Below are positions 56,683-64,000 of a DNA stretch of 64,000 nucleotides, one piece after another. Source of the stretch: Pyrenochaeta sp. MPI-SDFR-AT-0127 (taxonomy: Eukaryota > Ascomycota > Dothideomycetes > Pleosporales > Cucurbitariaceae); NCBI GenBank assembly GCA_020747015.1, contig JAGTJM010000016.1, positions 434,001 through 498,000 on the forward strand, in the 5' to 3' direction. Position 1 is the first letter of the stretch. Every line of letters starts with the position of its first letter. The notes below the pieces were generated by a model that had not been told where the DNA came from, made no database searches, and saw nothing but the letters and a program-made list of their open reading frames with translations. The translations under genes and the position numbers were made by a program.

Positions 56683-58782
56683 ATGACGCAGCTCTTCAGC
56701 TCCTCGACCTCGAGCCACTCCACCATGACCGAGAAGCGCACCTTCTCGGGCATTCCGCTGTCCACCAACAAGGCTACCAATGGAAAAGACAGCCAGGTCT
56801 CGCAGCGCATCAAGAATTTCTTCCGCATCAACAGCAATGGCGACACCCGCAAGCAGTCGGATGAGGGCAATGGTACCTCGACCCCCAAGAACGAAAAGTC
56901 CAGCTTTCGCCAGTCGAGATTTATGCCTCACATCTCCCGCAATCGCTCCCAGACCGTCGCCAGCGAAGGCAACCCCTTAGACGACTCGGCTTCACCCACT
57001 GCCAACGCTAACCCATATTTTGTCCACCAAGGACCTCCTGCCCTCCGCCATCACAACGAAGGCAGTGTTCCTCCCTCTCCTCCAGATACCCCCTCAATAC
57101 CGACCATAAAGGCTGATGCCGCAAGCGGCGCGAATGATCAGGCCACAGCGGCAGGAAAGGAAGAGTTGGCCAGGAAACTGCGAAGGGTAGCTTCTGCACC
57201 CAACGCTCAAGGCCTATTCGCATCTGGAAAGTCTACTGAACGACCGCAGACTGCCGAGCTTGGCAAGCAGCCCGTACTGCATCATCCAAATTCCTCGACG
57301 TTGAGTATGGTGGAGACCAATGCCCCAGATCCAACTCACCTGCTACCTGTTGAGACCGGAAAAGCAATTCCCTCGCCAGGACAGATTCGCCAATCTGTAG
57401 CATTCCGGAGAACATACAGCTCGAATTCAATCAAGGTTCGCAATGTCGAGGTTGGGCCAGGAAGCTTCGACAAGATCAAGTTGATTGGAAAGGGCGATGT
57501 AGGAAAGGTGTATTTGGTGCGAGAGAAGAAGTCGAGCAGATTATATGCTATGAAGGGTACATTTACCAAAATCACCGACAAAAGACATGCTAACGAGATT
57601 TAGTGTTGAGCAAGAAGGAGATGATCAAGCGGAACAAGATCAAGCGTGCATTGGCTGAGCAGGAGATTCTGGCCACCAGCAATCACCCATTTATTGTTAC
57701 TCTGTACCACTCGTTCCAGTCGGAAGACCACCTGTACCTCTGCATGGAATACTGCAGTGGTGGGGAGTTCTTCCGTGCCTTACAAACCCGGCCGAATAAG
57801 TGCGTAGATGAAGACGCAGCGCGATTTTATGCTGCCGAGGTCACGGCTGCGCTCGAGTACCTCCATCTGATGGGTTTCATCTACCGAGACTTGAAGCCTG
57901 AGAGTATGTTGTTCCTCTCGAATTGCCGCTCTGAATGCTAATCAACATAGATATTCTACTACATCAGTCTGGCCACATCATGTTGTCGGACTTTGATTTG
58001 TCGAAGCAGTCCGATCCTGGCGGTCGCCCAACAATGATCATAAGCGGTCGCAACGGTACCTCGTCGAGCAATTTGCCAACAATTGATACAAAGTCATGCA
58101 TAAACAATTTCAGGACAAATTCATTTGTGGGTACAGAAGAGTACATCGCGCCAGAGGTTATCAAAGGCTGTGGGCACACCAGTGCAGTCGATTGGTGGAC
58201 TCTTGGCATCTTGATTTATGAGATGTTGTACGGAACAACGCCATTCAAGGGCAAGAATCGTAACGCGACTTTTGCCAATATCCTCAGGGATGAGGTACCG
58301 TTCCCAGAAGGCTCTGGAGCACCAGCCGTGTCCAAGTAAGTTTCTTTTTCTGAGAATTATGCAAAAGTGACTAACGTTCCTTTAGCCTTTGCAAGTCGCT
58401 CGTCCGCAAGCTCCTGATCAAGGATGAAACCCGTCGACTTGGCTCGCGAGCCGGTGCCTCTGACATCAAAACCGCTCCATTTTTCCGCACTACGCAGTGG
58501 GCTTTACTGCGTCACATGAAGCCACCCATTGTACCACACCAAGGCCATGGCGTTGAAACGCCCAATTTCCGAAACGTGAAGGAAAGCCAAAGTGTAGACA
58601 TTGGAGCTGCCAGGGTCAAGGGTGTACCTCTCGACTCTGGTCTCGCCACACCGATGGGCGAGATTGCTGATCCTTTTGAGGAGTTCAACAGCGTGACTCT
58701 ACATCACGATGGCGATGATCACCACCACTCAAACACCGATCAGGAGCATCTAGCTCTGTCACAGTCGAATTCACCGCGATAG
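56683..58782 (+). CDS. AGC-family protein kinase, NRC-2/Fpk1 type
   Basis: Four exons, 56683-57556, 57604-57903, 57951-58335 and 58386-58782, give 651 residues. A Ser-rich N-terminus of about 260 residues precedes the kinase: GKGDVGKVYLV (about 269-279), the Lys of LYAMKVLSKKEM, FIYRDLKPENILLH, SDFDLSKQ and VGTEEYIAPEVI. The activation segment has DFD where most kinases have DFG, as known for NRC-2 and the yeast flippase kinases Fpk1/Fpk2, and a long insert before the TEEYIAPE motif. Members regulate lipid flippases, polarity and conidiation. The C-terminus has DPFEEFNSVTLHH in the hydrophobic-motif position. Introns are only 47-50 bases. A second ATG 14 codons in could also serve as start. 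Confidence 0.93.
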
Positions 58783-59570
58783 GACCGGTGCTGTTAGTAT
58801 CTCCTAAGCTCATGGCCGTTCCAAAAGCGTGGATCATAAGCAGTCTCTTTTTTTTTACGGGAGGCGTTCAGATGCGTTACTCTCGGCTCCACTCTTTTGT
58901 TGCAATCGATAGATGTTGGGCTTCTTTCACGGCAACGGCGTTCGTGGGCATTATACGCGTTTTCCTCGAGGTTTTTGCCTAGCCAGAAAGAGGCATGAAA
59001 ACATTGTACAATTTCTTAGGCGTTGACACAGTGTTTTGACGGCATTTTCAGTGGTGTGAAGCGGAGAAGTGTGTAGTCCGAGGGCAGCAGATTGGCGGTG
59101 TTGATGAGTCGCAGAGTTTCTGATAGATAGAAAGCGAGGGTTAAGGAAGATAGTATTGAACAGACCATAACTCCCAGACGGAATGCGCTTATAGGTATTC
59201 TGGGTAGAGTGATGTCGATTTGTCCAGGATGCAAACGCACGGACCTTTGATAGTCGCGTCTTCCCCGCGACGACCGATTCGCAGACTGATCGCTTGAGCA
59301 ACAACGCGAACAAACCTCTTGCAGCTGACAATTGACTCTCTGAATACAATACTCCTCTCTATCGTAACATCTGGTAGCCCAGAATCTACTACATACACCT
59401 ACAAATATACCGTTACCCACCAACGCCGCATTAAATACCTTCATTCCACTAACGCCCACGAGTCCCGCGTATATACACATATACTGTACCCACACTAGTG
59501 TGAAGACAACGGCTATTCGATAGTACTGATAGGCACTGGGAGAAAACGGAGAAAGAATAAGGACACAGTC
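58783..59570. other. Intergenic
   Basis: It lies between the kinase stop and DAD3. A minus-strand frame at 59189-59398 reads protein-like (VVAQAISLRIGRRGEDATI) but has no ATG unless a 40-base intron is assumed, so it is not called. Nothing else is seen. Confidence 0.4.
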
Positions 59571-60081
59571 ATGGCGTCGGAGACACCAGATCAGCAGCAA
59601 CATCTTGAGTCTTTGCAATCATCAGGCAGGGAAAAGGAAGATGGCGAAGAGACGCTCTCGCCGCTTGAGCAAGAAGTTCTGGATGAATATGCACGCCTGT
59701 TAGAGAACTTGAACACTGTACGTTTCTCTCTTGCCCTCTTTCTTCCCGTCTCCTGCCTGGACAACGCCTAGCACTACGGCGATGTACAGTCACAGAACCG
59801 TGTATATTTTTTTAGCACCGAATAATACCGTACACCTGCTAACCCTTCCTTTCCACTAGATGTCCAGCCTCCTGCTCACCCTCTCCAATGCACCCAGTGC
59901 AGCAATCCTCGACGGCTTGCGCGGCTTGGAACGCAAAACTAGCTTAGTCTTTACGCTGCTTAAGGCCAGTGTGTATTCGATTGTGCTGAACCAGCAGATC
60001 ACGGATGGAAGTGGAGGCGGGGATGCTACAGAGGAAGAGAGAGAAGAGCAGGATCGGCGGAGACGGGAATTGGATGGATGA
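59571..60081 (+). CDS. DAD3: Dad3, DASH/Dam1 kinetochore complex subunit
   Basis: Two exons, 59571-59717 and 59860-60081, joined across a 142-base intron, give 122 residues. The family block is complete across the join: LSPLEQEVLDEYARLLENLN, then PSAAILDGLRGLERKTSLVF and LLKASVYSIVLNQQI. Dad3 is one of ten subunits of the DASH ring that ties kinetochores to spindle microtubules. The N-terminal 30 residues are Gln/Glu-rich and the tail is charged (EEREEQDRRRREL), both longer than in yeast Dad3 (94 residues). Confidence 0.93.
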
Positions 60082-60391
60082 TCGTCGTGTGTATAATGTA
60101 ATATCTCCGTACGCAGCTAGGGAACAGGGATATGGAAGGATTTGCAGTGTAGTAGTCAGATGATGGATATGATACCCCAGGAATATGATGAAGATCCAAA
60201 TGCAATTGCGCGTTTGATATACGTGTGCAAAGTGGATTTTGTGGGAGGGGAAGGTATGATACAAGATATCTACAATGCTCTATACATGCCCTCACCCAAT
60301 GCTATGCATATTATACAACACACATCTTTCAACCTCGCCAATCGCCTGTAGTATCATACAAAGTATGCAGCTTGAATGCTATACGTCCAAG
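60082..60391. other. Intergenic between convergent 3' ends
   Basis: It lies between the DAD3 and uS5m stop codons. Only 3' untranslated sequence is expected; nothing is recognised. Confidence 0.5.
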
Positions 60392-61762
60392 CTAGTGTAT
60401 AGAGCCCCCATAGTATACCTTTCGAACATCAACCAGCTTCTTTCCCCTCGCCCTCGCAATCTCATCCGGCAGCTTCTGGCTCGTGAGAGCCTCCCATGTC
60501 GCCTTGATGACGTTCATTTTGTTTCTTGACCGTGGTGTCTTTGCAGACAAATCTTGAAGGCCGGCAGCACGCGCGAGTTCGAAGATCAGGTGCTGGACGC
60601 GGAGACCGAATCCTGGATTTGTGATTAGCAAAGGCTCGGATTGTCAAGATGCTGAGAAGAATGGCATATGTTTATAAAAAGGGTGGGTCATCTTACCTGG
60701 TGGTCGAGAGAACAGCTGGACTTTTGTTGCGCCAACTTTTCGCTCCAAATCTCCAAACGTCGTTCTGTTCTCATAGCGAGGTACTGGTCGCATGTTCCTA
60801 ATCGCACTCATGACACTCTGTTTCCTGCCCTCGTCTGGCTCCACAGACTTGCCTTCACCAACGCCGAGTAACCCATCCTGATTCCCCGCAATTGTCAAGT
60901 AATACAGACTCCTGATCTTGCCCATGCGCGTCTGGTTCGTGACACCGTGCACAACCAATGTCTTGACACGGATACTGCGTAATTGCTTCTTGTCCCAGCC
61001 TAGATATTGGAGGAGACGCTTTTGACGAGGATCCTCTTCTTCTTCGGTGGAGAGACGACGTGTCTGGCGCGCCATACGGTTTTCGAGTCTGGGTAGATCT
61101 GGGGCAATGATTGAGTGGCGAGGGTCCGCAAGCGCTTCTAGAGCCGCTTTATTCTTGGATGTGTAGGTAGCGCGCGGGTCAAGGGCGGCTTGGGAAAGGG
61201 CAGCTTCCAAGGCATCTTGCAACTTCTGCTCCTCCACAGGGTCCAATTGACCTTCGGGCATTCCTTCAGGGTACATTTTCGCAAGATTCTCCGTCGCTAT
61301 GCGCGAGATTGCTGCATCGCGCTCTACGTCGTTTGCAAGTCTGAAGGTCTTCTTACCCGGGATATCTTCTCCGCTCAACTTCTCAGGACCATCGGTCACG
61401 GGGTCGACTTCGGCGAGGTCGTCTTCGTAGTTGAGACGCCATGGGTCTGTACGCCGCTGGCCTTGTGTGAAGACATCTCGTGCATCGATTGCGGATTCGG
61501 CGGCTTTGATGGCGGCGATTTGCGACGGAGTGTATTTCTTCTCGAGAAGGGCTGTCTCGGTAGTATCGAACTTGGGATACTCGGCCTCCGCAGCTTGATT
61601 TAGGAGCTTGAGGTCATCGGCTTTTATCGATGCATAGTGTGGTCGCTTCTTGCGAGCTTGTCGAGGTGCTGAGGAGTGGAAGGAGCGTTGTGGACATGGC
61701 TTGGGGAGTGTCGTGGATGTTGCTTTTGAGAAGAGGCATCGTGCAGGGCGACAGACACTCAT
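60392..61762 (-). CDS. Mitochondrial small-subunit ribosomal protein uS5m
   Basis: Two exons, 61762-60697 and 60612-60392, joined across an 84-base intron, give 428 residues. The start MSVCRPARCLFSKATSTTLP continues to RSFHSSAPRQARKKR, a good mitochondrial presequence. The S5 N-terminal double-stranded RNA-binding-like domain is VKTLVVHGVTNQTRMGKIRS, YYLTIAGNQDGLLGVGEG, and the C-terminal domain continues across the intron as SRPPG-FGLRVQHLIFELAR and ends with KATWEALTSQKLPDEIA. The long N-terminal extension is usual in fungal mitochondrial S5. In-frame ATG codons further upstream exist (61888), but 61762 has the better context and places the presequence first. It is divergent from TRM2. Confidence 0.93.
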
Positions 61763-61958
61763 TGTGCTTTGACGTCTCCGGATGAGGGCCAATTGAGCGC
61801 GAAGAATGGATAGCGAGGGGTTTCGCGCATATGCAACACTCCATCGACTGAAGTTCGAAAAAGTTGTGACTAAGCCGCATATCCACATGCCGCTAACCAA
61901 TGGCCGCCTTGCCCAGTTGAGTGACTAACATAACTTTTTTGAGATCACATATTTCTGC
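61763..61958. promoter_or_regulatory. Bidirectional promoter, uS5m and TRM2
   Basis: Fewer than 200 bases separate the two diverging starts, so the promoters are shared or overlapping. Confidence 0.6.
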
Positions 61959-63737
61959 ATGTTGTCACGAGCACTCAATCGACCGTTTCGGACACTTCTG
62001 GCCAGGAACCGGATTTTTCAGACAGCCAGATACAGCATGGCTTCTTCTGCGGACAATGTGGCGCCGGTCGAGAGCAATGGCGCCAAAAGATACGCTGAGA
62101 CGCCTTTACGCAGTGAAGAAGGGCCACGAGGAAGTTACAGGTTCAAAAATAAGAGAATGAAAAATGGGCATGCAGAGAGCAGCAAGATTCTCAAAACGAA
62201 TGGAACTAACGAGGAGATTTTGTTGGGCGATGTCACAACGCTCATTAAAAAGCTGAACCTTGAAGGAGGCGGAAAAAATGTTTCGGGACAACTACCTGAA
62301 CGACTTTCAGAAATCGAGGTCACCATCAAGGAGATATCGTCAACGGGCGATGGTCTTGGCTTCCAGGAAGGTTCAGACTCGGACCAAGTCTATGTCATCC
62401 CTTTCACAGCTCCAGGAGACACTGTGACCGCAAAAATCTTCAAGCACTTCGACAAGGAGAAATACAGTATGGCCGACTTTGTCAGAGTTAATACTCCCTC
62501 ACCACATCGCGATCAGACACTTGTCAACTGTCCATACTTCGCTAGTTGTTCAGGCTGCCAGTTTCAGATGCTGCCCTATGATTACCAACTGCAGCATAAG
62601 AAATCCATAGTCACAAAGGCGTACAAGAACTTCTCAAATCTACCTCCAGAGCTTATCCCCACCATTGGAGACACTATTGGATCACCGTTACAGTATGGAT
62701 ACCGCACGAAACTTACGCCGCACTTCGACGGCCCACCAGATGCCCGAAGAAGTGATGGACGCAACGGTATCAAGAGAAGTTTCAAAGAAATGCCTCCAAT
62801 TGGCTTCATGAAGAAGGGCACGCGCATAACCATGGACATTGAAGACTGCCCCATTGGCACAGATGCTGTACGTAACGGCAACAAGCGTGAGCGAAAGCGT
62901 GTCGCCGATGAGCTCGGCAGGTATAGTAAGGGCGCTACGTTACTATTACGAGAAAGCACGACACGTATTCCAAAAGGCGAGTACGATGCTTCAGCAGAGA
63001 GAGATCCAGATGCAGTGGTCGAGGATAGAGGCGAACATGTGCACCGCAAAATATGCGTCACAGACCCGAACGCGAAGACAACAGAGTACATCGACGACTT
63101 CCAATTCGTCAACCCCGCAGGCTCCTTCTTCCAGAACAATAATAGCATCCTTCCCATCTTCACACAGTACATTCGCGAGCACATTATACCTTCCGACAAG
63201 AATCACAAAATCACGCACCTCATTGATGCCTACTCCGGCTCTGGCTTGTTTACCATTACCCTCTCTTCTCTGTTCAAGAGCTCCCTCGGTATCGACATAA
63301 GTTCATCGAGCATACAGAGCGCAACAACAAATGCGCAACTCAACAATCTTTCCGAGTCATCAACGCGTTTCATTGCCGCTGATGCTTCGCATCTCTTCGC
63401 CAGTATAAACTCGCCTGCGGACGAAACCGTGGTTATGATTGACCCGCCGCGGAAGGGCTGCGATGAATCATTCCTGCGGCAACTCGTACAGTACGGGCCA
63501 GCACGCGTTGTGTATGTGAGCTGTAATGTACACACGCAGGCACGGGACATCGGCATATTGGTTGGTGGTATGACTGGTGTGGATGGTGGGTGTGGGACAA
63601 GCCAAGGCTGCTATGAGATTGAGAGTCTGAGGGGTTTCGACTTCTTCCCTCAAACGGGACATGTGGAGGGTGTTGCAGTGCTATCAAGGAAGGCCAAGCC
63701 AGAAAACGGAGAAGCCCCAGCCTCAAAAGAGGAGTAG
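61959..63737 (+). CDS. TRM2: tRNA (uracil-5-)-methyltransferase, Trm2/TrmA family
   Basis: A single-exon 592-residue protein. Motifs in order are a TRAM-like domain (about residues 115-190), CPYFASCSGCQFQM (about 191-204) with the Cys cluster of the family, a central RNA-recognition part, the SAM-binding DAYSGSGLFTITL (about 423-435), MIDPPRKGCDESF (about 493-505) and the catalytic Cys in YVSCNVHTQARD (about 520-531). It makes 5-methyluridine at position 54 of tRNA. The start MLSRALNRPFRTLLARNRIF is basic and amphipathic like a mitochondrial presequence, and a second ATG at residue 27 (MASSADN) would give a form without it, so one gene could serve both nucleus/cytosol and mitochondria. That is inference. 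Confidence 0.94.
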   Translation: MLSRALNRPFRTLLARNRIFQTARYSMASSADNVAPVESNGAKRYAETPLRSEEGPRGSYRFKNKRMKNGHAESSKILKTNGTNEEILLGDVTTLIKKLNLEGGGKNVSGQLPERLSEIEVTIKEISSTGDGLGFQEGSDSDQVYVIPFTAPGDTVTAKIFKHFDKEKYSMADFVRVNTPSPHRDQTLVNCPYFASCSGCQFQMLPYDYQLQHKKSIVTKAYKNFSNLPPELIPTIGDTIGSPLQYGYRTKLTPHFDGPPDARRSDGRNGIKRSFKEMPPIGFMKKGTRITMDIEDCPIGTDAVRNGNKRERKRVADELGRYSKGATLLLRESTTRIPKGEYDASAERDPDAVVEDRGEHVHRKICVTDPNAKTTEYIDDFQFVNPAGSFFQNNNSILPIFTQYIREHIIPSDKNHKITHLIDAYSGSGLFTITLSSLFKSSLGIDISSSSIQSATTNAQLNNLSESSTRFIAADASHLFASINSPADETVVMIDPPRKGCDESFLRQLVQYGPARVVYVSCNVHTQARDIGILVGGMTGVDGGCGTSQGCYEIESLRGFDFFPQTGHVEGVAVLSRKAKPENGEAPASKEE

Positions 63738-64000
63738 AGGGAGCAGAATGGCGAGCGTTATTACACTTGCATAAGACCATCTTCGAGACTCTGTGTAAAA
63801 TTAGAGAAAGTTTGGTAACATTGCAACACAGATGAATAGCTTTGAAGTTGATGGATTGCCCTCTCGTTCTTGAATTTTGGTGCCATATCTCACGCTCGCT
63901 CTACAAGCCACGTCAACATTTACTACTACTGCCACCGTGTTTACACTATAGCACTGCTTACGTACTGCCGGGACCACCCAGGAGTGCGAAACGACGAACA
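63738..64000. other. 3' flank of TRM2, window end
   Basis: No further gene is recognised before the window ends. Confidence 0.5.

Noticed and set aside
59189..59398. Minus-strand frame with VVAQAISLRIGRRGEDATI
   Set aside because: It looks protein-like but has no ATG in frame; a start would need an assumed 40-base intron. No family recognised.
59016..59618. 200-codon minus-strand frame with hydrophobic stretches
   Set aside because: It runs over the DAD3 start and has no ATG-led conserved segment; taken as a shadow.
1..64000. tRNA genes, CRISPR arrays, insertion sequences, biosynthetic cluster
   Set aside because: I looked for tRNA B-box-like motifs, repeat-spacer order, transposase frames and PKS/NRPS/terpene core genes and found none.

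Overview
The window is nuclear DNA from a filamentous ascomycete, most likely a Dothideomycete of the Pleosporales type. The evidence is intron-poor, closely spaced genes with introns mostly of 45-210 bases, GT-AG borders and CTAAC/CTGAC-like branch points. It also carries a Zn2Cys6 regulator, a HET-type incompatibility gene, an NRC-2-type kinase and a block carrying the CpA-depletion mark of repeat-induced point mutation (RIP). I could not identify a species.

Layout. 0-5 kb: a decayed HET-domain gene, an orphan protein kinase and a putative tail-anchored GIY-YIG protein. 5.7-13.2 kb: housekeeping genes (SEC13, a TTC1-like TPR protein, a HAD phosphatase, VPS24/CHMP3, the p23 co-chaperone). 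13.6-19 kb: a Zn2Cys6 factor divergent from an mpaB-type ER oxygenase, then a small membrane protein. 19.4-23 kb: RRP1, an AT-rich island that looks RIP-saturated, and a Clr4/KMT1-type H3K9 methyltransferase whose N-terminal chromodomain is rebuilt here from short exons. 24-31.4 kb: one 2467-residue repeat and coiled-coil protein. 32.6-41 kb: an MCT-type transporter, a conserved protein of unknown function and a La-motif (LARP/Sro9) protein with a decayed-looking block downstream. 41-44.5 kb: a gene-poor stretch. 44.5-51 kb: an F-box protein, TAF10, a four-exon uS19m gene with a 16-base exon, and MRE11. 51.8-64 kb: a candidate eIF4E-binding protein, an NRC-2/Fpk1-type kinase, the DASH subunit DAD3, uS5m and TRM2.

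Most genes are unrelated housekeeping functions and I see no biosynthetic cluster. Several divergent pairs share short intergenic regions: TTC1-like/HAD, VPS24/p23, uS19m/MRE11 and uS5m/TRM2. The points most worth a second look are the uS19m gene, the AT-rich island in front of the H3K9 methyltransferase, the eIF4E-binding-like motif reached only by splicing, the GC-AG intron in p23, the membrane-anchored GIY-YIG protein and the broken LARP-like C-terminal block. All gene models were spliced by eye from reading frame, splice borders and family knowledge; no search was run.
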